Of a DNA stretch of 60,746 bases, positions 43,799-52,870 are shown one piece after another (the stretch's first letter is position 1; each line of letters opens with the position of its first letter). Both the position numbers and the translations under genes were made by a program. Where the stretch lies: contig JAEUUT010000183.1 in NCBI GenBank assembly GCA_016787415.1, forward strand, positions 1 through 60,746, given 5' to 3'. Below the pieces are notes generated by a model. That model saw nothing but the letters and a program-made list of their open reading frames with translations, was not told the DNA's origin and made no database searches. Source of the stretch: Saprospiraceae bacterium (GTDB taxonomy: Bacteria; Bacteroidota; Bacteroidia; Chitinophagales; Saprospiraceae).

Positions 43799-45322
43799 AT
43801 GAAGTGGTTGGTAAATAAAGTACTGAAGCAATACCTGTCGGTTCGTATGAAGCGGATCGAACATTACATCGACCATCCTGAGGAAGTGCAGGAACGCTGG
43901 CTGCGTAGCCTGATCGATGCGGCACAAAGTACCGAATTCGGCCGCCGTTACGGATTTTCGGAGATCAGGGATGCCGAAGAATTCGCGCGCCGTGTGCCGG
44001 TGCACGACTATGAAAAACTGAAGGGCGACATCAGCAGGATGATGCATGGCGAGCAGGATGTGCTTTGGCCCGGCGAAATCAACTGGTACTCGAAAAGCAG
44101 CGGCACCACCAGCGACAAAAGCAAGTACATTCCGGTGCCGTATGCCAATATGTACGATTGCCATATTGCAGGAAGTTGGGATTCGTTGGCTATGTTGTAC
44201 AACAACAAGCCCGATATGGAAATTTTCCGGCGCAAAAACCTGGTCATGTCGGGCAGTTTCGAATCGCTCATCGATTATCCAAAAACCAATTTCGGCGACG
44301 TGAGCGCTGTGCTCACCTACCATATGCCGGCTATTGCCCGGCCGTTTTACACGCCCGACCTGGAGGTGGTGCTGCAATCCAATTTTGAAGATAAAATAGA
44401 GCAGGTGGCGGAAATCACCAGCAAAGAAACCGATGTGGTGATGTTTGGCGGTGTGCCCACCTGGATCATCGTGCTATTCCGGCTGATTCTGGAAAAAACC
44501 GGCAAGAAAAACATGCTCGAAGTGTGGCCACACCTGCAGGCTTACATGCACGGCGGTGTAGGCTTCGAACCATACCGGCAAACCTTCCGCGAACTCATTC
44601 CGAGCGACGATTTTGTGTACCAGGAAATTTACAATGCTTCGGAAGGATATTTCGGCGCCCAACTCGACCTGGATCGCAACGACATGCTGCTTTTTACCGA
44701 CAACGGCGTGTTTTACGAGTTTGTGCCCATGGACGAATGGGAAAAGGAGCACCCCAAAACGGTCACTCTGTCGGACGTGGAACTGGGCAAGGATTACGCC
44801 ATCATGATTTCCTCCAACAACGGTCTGTGGCGCTACCAGCCTGGCGACACGGTGGTATTTACCCGCAAATACCCGCATTGTTTCCAGATTTCTGGTCGTA
44901 CCAAACAATTCATCAACGCGTTTGGCGAAGAAGTTATGGTAGGTGATGCCGACAAAGCGCTTGCCGAAACCTGTCGCCAGATGAATGCTGTGGTATCCGA
45001 ATATACAGCTGCACCGGTGTATTTCGGCTCCGGAAAAAGCAAGGGCGGCCATGAATGGATTGTGGAATTTGAAAAGGAACCTGCCGACCTCGAACGGTTC
45101 AACGACCTGCTCGATCAAACCCTCCAGCGCATCAATTCCGACTACGAAGCCAAGCGATTCAAAGGCCTGGCGCTCGAACGCCTGCTCCTGCGCGCTGTGC
45201 CGAAAGGGACATTTCACCGCTGGATGCGCGCTCGCGGCAAATTCGGCAACCAAAACAAAGTGCCGCGCCTGGCCAACCACCGCAAATTTGTGGAAGAAGT
45301 GGTGCAGTACATGGAAGGATAA
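43799..45322 (+). CDS. GH3 auxin-responsive promoter family protein
   Basis: 507 residues, full length for bacterial GH3 proteins, related to plant enzymes that adenylate a carboxylic acid and join it to an amino acid. Visible: the ATP-binding YSKSSGTTSDKSKYIPV, MFGGVPTWIIVLF, YNASEGYFGAQ, and YRPGDTV-like WRYQPGDTVVFTRK, then FQISGRTKQFINAFGEEV. The acid substrate in Bacteroidota is unknown. The gene is monocistronic; TACCTTTT directly abuts its ATG (43791-43798) and might be a degenerate -7 box of a leaderless transcript. A strong terminator follows. Confidence 0.9.
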   Translation: MKWLVNKVLKQYLSVRMKRIEHYIDHPEEVQERWLRSLIDAAQSTEFGRRYGFSEIRDAEEFARRVPVHDYEKLKGDISRMMHGEQDVLWPGEINWYSKSSGTTSDKSKYIPVPYANMYDCHIAGSWDSLAMLYNNKPDMEIFRRKNLVMSGSFESLIDYPKTNFGDVSAVLTYHMPAIARPFYTPDLEVVLQSNFEDKIEQVAEITSKETDVVMFGGVPTWIIVLFRLILEKTGKKNMLEVWPHLQAYMHGGVGFEPYRQTFRELIPSDDFVYQEIYNASEGYFGAQLDLDRNDMLLFTDNGVFYEFVPMDEWEKEHPKTVTLSDVELGKDYAIMISSNNGLWRYQPGDTVVFTRKYPHCFQISGRTKQFINAFGEEVMVGDADKALAETCRQMNAVVSEYTAAPVYFGSGKSKGGHEWIVEFEKEPADLERFNDLLDQTLQRINSDYEAKRFKGLALERLLLRAVPKGTFHRWMRARGKFGNQNKVPRLANHRKFVEEVVQYMEG

Positions 45323-45342
45323 AACCCTTTACGCACCCATAT

Positions 45343-45398
45343 GCAGGAAACACATTCGCCAATAGGAGACATCCTTGCGAATGTGTTTCTGCGTTTTT
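45343..45398 (+). terminator. Intrinsic terminator after the GH3 gene
   Basis: Arms GCAGGAAACACATTCGC (45343-45359) and GCGAATGTGTTTCTGC (45377-45392) pair with one bulged base, with a 17-nt loop, followed by GTTTTT. It lies 20 nt after the GH3 stop and before the next co-directional gene. This is a conventional terminator, unlike the repeat-arm hairpins elsewhere. Confidence 0.8.
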
Positions 45399-45446
45399 GA
45401 ACAATCCGGGTACCTTCAACGTCGGATTTACAACCAATAGAATGCT

Positions 45447-47543
45447 ATGCTGAAAAGAATCACTACTCCGCTTTCTCTCCTCTTGCTGCCCTTGTTGCTG
45501 GCTGCACAACCCAAAATCCAGTTGGTCGATTTCGCCTTGGGATTCAACCGCCCGGTCGACATCGCGCACTGTGGCGACAGCCGGCTGTTCGTCGTAGAAC
45601 AGGCTGGTATTATCAAAATCGTCGATTCGCTGGGTAATGTCAGGCCCGAACCGTTTTTGAACATCGACCCGTTGGTCAATTCCACGGGCAACGAACAAGG
45701 GCTTCTGGGGCTGGCTTTCCACCCTAATTATGCCCAAAATGGCTATTTCTTTGTGTATTACACCCAAACCACGGGTGGGCACACCCATGTGTCGCGTTTT
45801 TCGGTAATGCCCGACGACCCCAATAAGGCAGACCCCAACAGCGAACTGACCATCCTCACTCAAAACCAGCCATACAGCAACCACAACGGCGGCTGTGTCA
45901 AATTTGGCCCCGACGGATACCTGTACATCGGCCTGGGTGATGGCGGTTCGGGCGGCGACCCGCAGAACAACGGACAGAAAAAAACAACCTTCTTAGGCAA
46001 AATCCTGCGCATCGACGTCAATAATTCCACCGTAGACACGCCATATGTCGTGCCAGCCAATAACCCGTTTGTGGGCAATGCCGCTTACCTGCCGGAAATT
46101 TGGTCGCTGGGCTTGCGCAATCCCTGGCGCTATTCCTTCGACCGCCTGACAGGCGACATGTGGATCGCCGACGTAGGCCAGGGCGACCGGGAAGAAATTG
46201 ACTTTGAGCCTGCCGCTACAGGTGGCCGTAATTATGGCTGGCGCTGCTATGAAGGCACACAGGCTTACAACACAAGCGGGTGCCAACCGGCCTCGAGTTA
46301 TACAGGGCCTGTTTTTGATTACGACAACTCCTCTCTGGGGTGCTCCGTTACCGGCGGCTTTATATATCGCGGCTCCAAGTACTCCGATTTGTATGGAGTG
46401 TACCTTTTTACCGACTACTGTAGCGGTCGCTGGTGGGCCACACGTCAGAATGATGACGGCACTTTTTCCACCACCCAACTTGCCAACCTCGGCGATTATG
46501 AATTCAGCGCGCTGGGTGAAGATCGCGACGGCGAATTGTATGCAGCCTTGCTTTCTTCAGGTAAAATTCAGAAAATCAAAGAGATATGCTCGCCGTTCCA
46601 GGTGTTGGCATCCAGTATCAACAGCCCCGTATGCGATAGTTCTTTTAGCGGATGGGTATTTCTGGATACCATAGGAATTACCGGAAATGTCACGTTCCAG
46701 TGGTCGAACGGTCGCGACGAAAAAGATATTGTTTATCTCAATCCGGGTACTTACACGGTCATTGCTACCAATGGAAATGGCTGCTCTCGTACGCTTTCCT
46801 TTGATATAGAAAGTGCTTCTCCGCCTTCTCCTTTGCTGCTGAGCGGCGAACTGGTATTGTGCGGCGGCGATAGCATCGTACTGTCAACCTCCGAAGCGCC
46901 ACCGGATTATACCTATCAGTGGACACGTAATGAAGAGTGGCTTGACGGAGCCACGGGGCAATCGCTTACCGTGACAGAGCCCGGGGCATACTCCGTTTTT
47001 TATTACACCAGCACCGGCCCTTGCAATTCGCTGCACGCCACGCCAGCACAGGTATTGCTCGACGATTCGGTAGCGCCCTTTATTGCCGCAGATGCCGATA
47101 GTCTGTATTCCGATCAATCCTGCACCGGCAGTTGTCAATGGCTGCTCGACGGCGCACCCATCGATGGTGCTACCGGCCCATACCATATTGCGACTGAATC
47201 GGGTACATACAGCCTTGAAGTGATCACTGCCAACGGTTGCCAGCGCCAGTCGAACGCTGTTTCGCTCACGGTCGTTGAGGTAGCAACCCCCGCTTCAGTG
47301 CGATCTTTCCTGCTATCGCCCAACCCGACGGAGCGTACCATTACTCTGCAAATGGAATTGCAGAAAACAGAACGCGTTTCTATTGTTTTGCAAGACCGCC
47401 AGATGCGGCAGATATTTTCGCAAAACATGGATAGCCAGCGTATTCAGTTGCCTATCGATATGAAAAACCTGCCTGCCGGAACTTATTACCTGCACATTCA
47501 AGTAGGGAATGAGCGTTTTGTGCGGAAAGTGGTGAAGATTTAA
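45447..47543 (+). CDS. Secreted PQQ-type sugar dehydrogenase with T9SS tail
   Basis: 698 residues. The signal peptide ends near LLAAQ (residue ~21). Residues ~25-375 match the soluble glucose/sorbosone dehydrogenase propeller: LFVVEQAGIIKIVD, EQGLLGLAFHPNYAQNGYFFVYYT, YSNHNGGCVKFGPDGYLYIGLGDGGSGGDP, WSLGLRNPWRYSFDR and DVGQGDREEID. These cover the usual PQQ and Ca2+ sites. Ig-like segments follow (~390-610), with paired cysteines (CSPFQVL..., CDSSFSG). The C-terminus is a T9SS sorting domain (LSPNPTERTITLQ, AGTYYLHIQVGNERFVRK). It probably oxidises sugars at the cell surface. Convergent with the beta-glucan regulator. Confidence 0.92.
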   Translation: MLKRITTPLSLLLLPLLLAAQPKIQLVDFALGFNRPVDIAHCGDSRLFVVEQAGIIKIVDSLGNVRPEPFLNIDPLVNSTGNEQGLLGLAFHPNYAQNGYFFVYYTQTTGGHTHVSRFSVMPDDPNKADPNSELTILTQNQPYSNHNGGCVKFGPDGYLYIGLGDGGSGGDPQNNGQKKTTFLGKILRIDVNNSTVDTPYVVPANNPFVGNAAYLPEIWSLGLRNPWRYSFDRLTGDMWIADVGQGDREEIDFEPAATGGRNYGWRCYEGTQAYNTSGCQPASSYTGPVFDYDNSSLGCSVTGGFIYRGSKYSDLYGVYLFTDYCSGRWWATRQNDDGTFSTTQLANLGDYEFSALGEDRDGELYAALLSSGKIQKIKEICSPFQVLASSINSPVCDSSFSGWVFLDTIGITGNVTFQWSNGRDEKDIVYLNPGTYTVIATNGNGCSRTLSFDIESASPPSPLLLSGELVLCGGDSIVLSTSEAPPDYTYQWTRNEEWLDGATGQSLTVTEPGAYSVFYYTSTGPCNSLHATPAQVLLDDSVAPFIAADADSLYSDQSCTGSCQWLLDGAPIDGATGPYHIATESGTYSLEVITANGCQRQSNAVSLTVVEVATPASVRSFLLSPNPTERTITLQMELQKTERVSIVLQDRQMRQIFSQNMDSQRIQLPIDMKNLPAGTYYLHIQVGNERFVRKVVKI

Positions 47544-47547
47544 TGTA

Positions 47548-47632
47548 AAGGCAAGAGGTGAGAGGCAAAGGGCAAAACAGTACACACTATAATCTCTCAC
47601 CTCTCACCTCTCACTACTCACTACTCACTCTT
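47548..47632. repeat. Heptamer array GTGAGAG/CTCACCT between convergent genes
   Basis: The left part AAGAGGTGAGAGGCAAAGGG joins GTGAGAG and GCAAAGG units; the right part is CTCACCT and CTCACTA heptamers (about 47594-47630). The arms pair only over a short stretch (AGAGGTGAGAG against CTCTCACCTCT). The centre holds CAGTACACACTATAATC, echoing the GTAGAGTGTAC inner arm elsewhere. It sits between the dehydrogenase stop and the regulator stop. Confidence 0.75.
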
Positions 47633-47633
47633 T

Positions 47634-50516
47634 TCACACATTCATCAAAAAATCAACCAGGTTCGCATCATTGGGCAGATTTAATTTCCGCCGGAGCCGG
47701 TAGCGGCTGCCTTCCACCCCGCGTACGGAGATGTTCATGAGGTGAGCGATTTCCTTGGTATTGAGGTTCATGCGCAAATAGGCGCACAGGCGGTAGTCGT
47801 TCGGACTGAGTTGGGAGAAACGTTCCCGCAGGCGTTGCAAAAAATCGCGGTACACCTGGTCGAAGTGTACGGCAAACTGTTCCCAGTCCTGATCGGTGCG
47901 GGTGTCCACCTGCAATACACGTAGCAGCCGCTGCAATTCCTGTCGCTGAACGGCGGGTTGTTGCACGTTTTGAAGAATACGCTCCAGCGCTTCCTGTATG
48001 GTGGCGATCAACTCGCCTTTTTGCACCAGGTGCATGGTAGCGAGCGCCAGTTCTTCATTTTTGTGTTGCACCTCTGCTTCGAGTTTTTCATTCTGCACGC
48101 GAATCAATTCCTGTTCGGTTTGTTCGGCGCGTTGGAGGTGCAATGCTTCTTTTTGCTGATGCGAGCGGGTGAGTTCCGCTTTTTCGCGTTCGAACCGTTT
48201 GCGTTGTGTGCGTATCAGCACAGAAAGCAATCCTCCGAACACCAGCAGGTAAAAGAAAAATGCCCAGTTGCTGGCATACCAGGGGGGTAAAATGCGGAAA
48301 GAGAAGGACTCTACTTCGCTTTCCTGCCCCGTTTCCGAACGCGCTTTTACCAGCAAGCGGTACGTTCCGGCAGGTAAATGCGAGAAATCGCGTTCCATTT
48401 GGGGCGACCAGCCCGACCATTCCCGTTCGAGCCCTTCCAGGCGGGTGTCGTATTGAATTCTGCGGCTGTCGCCAAATACCGTAGCAGCATAGGAGATAAC
48501 AATCCGGTTGTTGTGGTAGGGTAGTACGACCTCCTTCATTTCTTGCCTCCTGAACCCTCCATACACGACACTGTCGGCCACCTGCGGAATACGTACGCCA
48601 TGAATGACGACCTGAAAACGCTCCTGTTCAGCGCTTAAACGCTGGGTATTCAGGTGCATAAACCCTTTTTCTGTTCCAAAGAAAAAGTTTTGCATATCCA
48701 GGCAGTAGATGTGTTCAAAACCGCCCACAATTTGTCCGTTGAGTTGTGGAAACACCTGCCGCCTGATTTTTTTGCCCAGCCCTTCATCGCGTATCCAAAG
48801 CACGCCCGTTTCCTCGCCTGTTACAAACCATATATTTCCTTCAGGGTCTTCCTGCAATAGGCGGGTGCGTTTGGTTTTGCCCAATTGTTCGTCAAATGCC
48901 GTGTCCGAAACAAAACGATCATTTCTGGCATCATAGCGAAACAGGCCATGCTCGCCGGCCACTAGGGCCCGGCCGCCAATGAAAAACACGTAATTGAACA
49001 AATCAGATGGCAAGCCATTGGCTTGCCCGTATCGCTGAACGCTCACCTGCCGGAATCCGCGCTGAAAAACAATTTTAAACACCCCCCGATACGGATGCGA
49101 CATCCACAATGTGGAGTCGTTTTCGGGCGCCAGGATACGGCACGATTCTTCCATGCCGGCCACTTTGCCACGCCACTGCCATGCTCCGCCCGGACGGCGG
49201 GTGAGCAATGACAAGCCGTCGTATTGCCCCGCTATCAGCACGGTATCGTTGAGTAGGAGGTAGCGCCAGGTGCCAGTCCGGTTGTTCAGCGGGCTGGCAT
49301 GGTAACCTTCAACCTGAAATGCACCCTCATGGTGCCCCATGAGGAAGGCGTCATTCACCTCATTGAGTCCCCACACCTGTCCGGTTGTACCCGATACGCT
49401 CTGAAAAGGTTGTACCACAAACGGATTGAAATACTGTTGCCATGCAGTGGCATACAGTCCGTTGGAAGTGCCAAGGTAAAGCCGCCCGCCTGAAAGCCGG
49501 GCACAATATCCCGCGCCTTCCAGGTCGCCATCGGGAGAAATCCGGTAAAAAGGGGCGTTTACTTCCACATAGTCGATGCCATTGTCGAGCCCCAGCCAGA
49601 GGTTGCCGGCCCGGTCGGGCGATACACTCAGGATGTTGTTGTATTGCAAGCCCGAACCTTTGCGCAGCCAGTATTCCGGACGGCGGTTCGATTGAAGCAC
49701 CACAAGCCCGCCCAGTGTTGTACCCAGGGCAATACGGCCTTTGCCCAGAAGCGCAGCCGTGTAAATCCTTTTTTCTTTGAGAAAAGCGTCAGCAGCTGTA
49801 CTCCAGGGTGCAATTCGGTCGCCCACCAACGAAAAAATGCCGTTTTTCAGGGTGGTAATCAGCACCGTGTCGCCTTGCCAGGGTAGCATGGCAGTAGCCA
49901 CGCCGGGTGGCCCGGCGCACAGGGGAACAAAACCCTGCCCATCAAAATACAGCATTCCTGCGCTGCTGCTGTTCAAAAGCAGCCTGTTCCCGACTGCTTC
50001 CAGGTGTTGCAAATACCCCGGAGGGCGGTACACCGAGCATTGATTTTCCTGGATGCGAAAAATGCGATCGGACGTGCAAAAAAAGTAAGCACCCTGAAAA
50101 TAGACGATATCCCACACATCGCCATAACTGCGCTCAGTATCCGGGATAAACGCATTGAGCGATTGGTAAACCAGTTTCCCAGAAATATCGGGGCTGAAAA
50201 AACCGAGTTCGCCCTGCCCGCCTACATATATCCAATGTAAGGTGCTGTCAATAGCCAACGAACGAACGCAGGTGCCATTGGAGATCGGGTAACAATGCCA
50301 GGTGCTACCATTGAAACAGAGCAATCCCTCATTATTGGCAAGAAAAATGAACCCCCGCTCATCCTGCCCGATATCCCAGGACTGCGTACCTGCCTGGTAT
50401 ACCGTTTTTGCGAAGTGCGTGACAGGTGGTAAGCCCATATTGACAGGCTGTGCATGGACTGTCTGCACGCATACAAACAGCAGCAAGCAACAAATGTCCA
50501 CCTTAAAATTCTTCAT
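47634..50516 (-). CDS. Membrane-tethered propeller/Y_Y_Y/HTH transcription regulator
   Basis: 960 residues from MKNFKVDICC. A signal sequence (to ~HAQ) is followed by about 14 propeller blades of the two-component-regulator-propeller type (DIGQDERGFIFLANNEGLLCF, SVSPDRAGNLWLGLDNGIDYV, QEDPEGNIWFVTGEETG), a Y_Y_Y domain (~670-745, SGWSPQMERDFSHLPAGTYRL), and one membrane helix (~750-770). A coiled-coil (~775-850) and a LuxR-like HTH (~893-945; LSPNDYRLCAYLRMNLNTKEIAHLMN, VEGSRYRLRRKL) complete it. There is no histidine kinase or receiver domain, so it is a one-component regulator that must act from the membrane. It is divergent from the beta-glucan genes and probably their activator. Confidence 0.88.
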   Translation of the reverse strand: MKNFKVDICCLLLFVCVQTVHAQPVNMGLPPVTHFAKTVYQAGTQSWDIGQDERGFIFLANNEGLLCFNGSTWHCYPISNGTCVRSLAIDSTLHWIYVGGQGELGFFSPDISGKLVYQSLNAFIPDTERSYGDVWDIVYFQGAYFFCTSDRIFRIQENQCSVYRPPGYLQHLEAVGNRLLLNSSSAGMLYFDGQGFVPLCAGPPGVATAMLPWQGDTVLITTLKNGIFSLVGDRIAPWSTAADAFLKEKRIYTAALLGKGRIALGTTLGGLVVLQSNRRPEYWLRKGSGLQYNNILSVSPDRAGNLWLGLDNGIDYVEVNAPFYRISPDGDLEGAGYCARLSGGRLYLGTSNGLYATAWQQYFNPFVVQPFQSVSGTTGQVWGLNEVNDAFLMGHHEGAFQVEGYHASPLNNRTGTWRYLLLNDTVLIAGQYDGLSLLTRRPGGAWQWRGKVAGMEESCRILAPENDSTLWMSHPYRGVFKIVFQRGFRQVSVQRYGQANGLPSDLFNYVFFIGGRALVAGEHGLFRYDARNDRFVSDTAFDEQLGKTKRTRLLQEDPEGNIWFVTGEETGVLWIRDEGLGKKIRRQVFPQLNGQIVGGFEHIYCLDMQNFFFGTEKGFMHLNTQRLSAEQERFQVVIHGVRIPQVADSVVYGGFRRQEMKEVVLPYHNNRIVISYAATVFGDSRRIQYDTRLEGLEREWSGWSPQMERDFSHLPAGTYRLLVKARSETGQESEVESFSFRILPPWYASNWAFFFYLLVFGGLLSVLIRTQRKRFEREKAELTRSHQQKEALHLQRAEQTEQELIRVQNEKLEAEVQHKNEELALATMHLVQKGELIATIQEALERILQNVQQPAVQRQELQRLLRVLQVDTRTDQDWEQFAVHFDQVYRDFLQRLRERFSQLSPNDYRLCAYLRMNLNTKEIAHLMNISVRGVEGSRYRLRRKLNLPNDANLVDFLMNV

Positions 50517-50635
50517 ACGCGTCGCCAAGATACACTATTTAAAACAATAGCAGGAGCGGGTCAAAATGTAATGTTGTCGTACTAATCGCGTAGTGTTTTT
50601 TTTGCGCTGTGCATTGTTGTAGTATGCCTTTATTA

Positions 50636-50665
50636 TTGGTTTACGCAGGTGGTAGCATAATTTTG
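50636..50665 (+). promoter_or_regulatory. Bacteroidota-type promoter of the beta-glucan locus
   Basis: TTG at 50636-50638 and TAATTTTG at 50658-50665 match the -33 TTG and -7 TAnnTTTG consensus exactly, with a 19-nt spacer, the usual distance. The start of transcription should lie near 50671, about 50 nt before the CBM-like gene's ATG. Confidence 0.65.
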
Positions 50666-50673
50666 TGAAACAA

Positions 50674-50692
50674 ATTTTGCGAGTAGCAAAAT
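50674..50692. promoter_or_regulatory. Short inverted repeat just after the predicted +1
   Basis: ATTTTGC, five bases GAGTA, then GCAAAAT: a perfect 7-bp dyad directly downstream of the promoter at 50636-50665. Placement suits a regulator site or a 5'-UTR hairpin. Candidate site for the divergent HTH regulator; no second copy was noted nearby. Confidence 0.4.
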
Positions 50693-50720
50693 GAAATTTT
50701 AAAAACTAAACTGCTTGACC

Positions 50721-52775
50721 ATGTTAAAAAAATTACCCATTTTCCTGCTTGTCGTATTGTCCGCAGCGGGAATTCAGGCCCAGGTGACAACCATCCTGGA
50801 CTTTGAATCTGCGGCAACCACTACGACGTTCCAATATTTTGGCAGCAGCATCGACGGCCAACAGACCGTTACCCTTGCCAACCCGAATCCTACCGGCGCT
50901 AATACCAGTGCCAACGTGCTGGAGTTTCGCAAGCCCGCCGGGGCCCAAACTTGGGCTGGCGCTTTTTCCAACCCCAACCCTGTCACGGCGGTCAGCGTAC
51001 CGGCAGGTTCCAAAGTGAGCATCCTGTTTCACTCCGATCATATCGGCAACCTGACACTCAAACTCGAAAACTCCTCTGATGGCGGCCCCAACTGGTTGCA
51101 GACACAGGCCAACACCGTGGTGAACGGCTGGGAAAAACTGGAATTCGATGTGGCTATCCCTTCCGTTGAGCCACCGAACCAGCCAGCAGGCGGCCATATT
51201 TATCAAACAGTTACGCTGTTTGTAGATTTTGGCGTTAGCCCAACGGCCGATCAGGTGTCATACATCGATGACATTCAGGTGGAAATTCCGGTGTCGTGTA
51301 CAACGATCCTGGATTTTGAAGGTTCTTCAACGTCTACTGCTTTCCAATACTTTGGCAGCAGCATCGACGGCCAACTGGGCAATACCCTCTCTAATCCGAA
51401 CCCCACGGGCATCAACACCAGCGCTACGGTGTATCAGTTTTCCAAACCAGCCAACTCGCAGGTGTGGGCAGGCGCGTTCTCCAATCCAAACCCTTCTACG
51501 CCGCTGGTGCTGAATGATGGCGGCATTATCAAAATAAAAGTACACAGCGATCACATAGGCAACCTGGCCCTGAAACTGGAAGATTCACCTGACGGCGGTC
51601 CTAACTGGGTTTTGCAACAGCCTATTGAAACTGTGAACGAATGGGTAGAACTGAGTTTCGACCCCAGCCTGCCTTCCATCGAAGGGCCTAACGAACCCGC
51701 CGTCGGGCATACTTACAACCGTGTTGTGTTGTTCTTCGATTTCGGTACGGCATTTCCGAGCGACCAGACGTACTACTTCGACGATATTCAGGTGTGCGGC
51801 GGCGGTGGTATCCCCTCCGCAGATGTAACATTCACCGTGAATATGAACCAGTATGGCGGTACGTTCTCCAATGTATATGTAAGCGGTACATTCAACAGTT
51901 GGGCCGGCGATGCCAACCAACTGAGCGATGCCGACGGCGATGGTGTTTACAGCACCACGCTGAGCCTGCCGGTGGGTTTGTATGAATACAAATTTACCCT
52001 CGACAACTGGACTGCCCAGGAAAACCTCGACATTACCTCCGCTTGCGCACAGGTTACTTTTTCCGGTTCAGATGTGTTTGTAAACCGCAAACTGGCCCTT
52101 TCCGGCGATGTAGCACTCGATCCTGTGTGTTTCAATAGTTGCTATGCCTGTGGCGAGTCGGTGAAAATCAACTACGCCCTCGGCCTTAATGGCGCTACTG
52201 CCGATCCAGGCGGCGTATACCTGGCTGGCGGCGCCGAATTTGGCGCGCCCAATCCCCGCTTCCGCATGCACGACGACGACCTCGATAATGTGTACACCCT
52301 GCAGATCGAGCGCCAGCGCGGCTACGGTGGTTATTTCACCTTCACCAATGGCGCTTGTGCCGATTTCTCCTGCAAGGAAATTATTGCTGGATTGCCCTGC
52401 GCGCACCCTGAAAATTTCAACGACCGTTTCCTGTCGCCTGTGCAGCAGGATACTACCGTAGCCACTTGCCTGTCTACCTGCGCTACCGCCAGCGATTGTA
52501 CGAGCAGCGCAACCGAACTGGCAGGCCCCGGTGCCTGGATGGAAGTAATGCCTACGCTGGCATCGCAGGAAGTACGCATCCTGTTCCGCGAACTGACGCA
52601 AAACAAAGCCCGCGTTCAGATCACTGACCTCGCTGGCCGCATCGTATGGCAACAGCAGTGGCAACTGGCGCCTAGCCAGGTAAACCTGCCTGTGGCCGAC
52701 TGGAACAAGGGCATGTACCTCATCACGGCTGAAAACGGCGGCCGTCGTATCACTGGCCGTTTTGTAAAAATGTGA
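50721..52775 (+). CDS. T9SS-tailed protein with two CBM-like repeats and an E-set domain
   Basis: 684 residues from MLKKLPIFLL with a signal peptide (to ~IQAQ). Residues ~22-190 and ~193-373 are an internal duplication (both start TTILDFE and contain FQYFGSSIDGQ, NPNPTG, AGAFSNPNP, FDFG), each probably a carbohydrate-binding jelly roll. Residues ~380-470 look like a starch-binding/E-set domain (VYVSGTFNSWAGDANQLSDADGDGVYSTTLSLPVGLYEYKFT). A Cys-rich part (CFNSCYACGE, CADFSCKEI, CLSTCATASDC) precedes a T9SS tail (VQITDLAGRIVWQQQ, KGMYLITAENGGRRITGRFVKM). It is likely a secreted or surface glycan-binding protein. First gene of the putative beta-glucan operon; no catalytic domain seen. Confidence 0.85.
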   Translation: MLKKLPIFLLVVLSAAGIQAQVTTILDFESAATTTTFQYFGSSIDGQQTVTLANPNPTGANTSANVLEFRKPAGAQTWAGAFSNPNPVTAVSVPAGSKVSILFHSDHIGNLTLKLENSSDGGPNWLQTQANTVVNGWEKLEFDVAIPSVEPPNQPAGGHIYQTVTLFVDFGVSPTADQVSYIDDIQVEIPVSCTTILDFEGSSTSTAFQYFGSSIDGQLGNTLSNPNPTGINTSATVYQFSKPANSQVWAGAFSNPNPSTPLVLNDGGIIKIKVHSDHIGNLALKLEDSPDGGPNWVLQQPIETVNEWVELSFDPSLPSIEGPNEPAVGHTYNRVVLFFDFGTAFPSDQTYYFDDIQVCGGGGIPSADVTFTVNMNQYGGTFSNVYVSGTFNSWAGDANQLSDADGDGVYSTTLSLPVGLYEYKFTLDNWTAQENLDITSACAQVTFSGSDVFVNRKLALSGDVALDPVCFNSCYACGESVKINYALGLNGATADPGGVYLAGGAEFGAPNPRFRMHDDDLDNVYTLQIERQRGYGGYFTFTNGACADFSCKEIIAGLPCAHPENFNDRFLSPVQQDTTVATCLSTCATASDCTSSATELAGPGAWMEVMPTLASQEVRILFRELTQNKARVQITDLAGRIVWQQQWQLAPSQVNLPVADWNKGMYLITAENGGRRITGRFVKM

Positions 52776-52825
52776 TCGGGAGCCGAGGCATCCCGGAAAA
52801 TAAATTTGGTTGAGTAATTGTAACA

Positions 52826-52853
52826 GAGCGGGCAAGTGTATGCTTGCCCGCTC
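52826..52853. repeat. 11-bp hairpin in the CBM-susC gap
   Basis: GAGCGGGCAAG and CTTGCCCGCTC form a perfect 11-bp stem with a 6-nt loop, 17 nt before the SusC-like start codon. No T-run follows, so it is more likely an RNA-processing or stability element, or a translational control hairpin near the susC start, than a terminator. Confidence 0.7.
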
Positions 52854-52870
52854 ACAACAACCTGATAATC

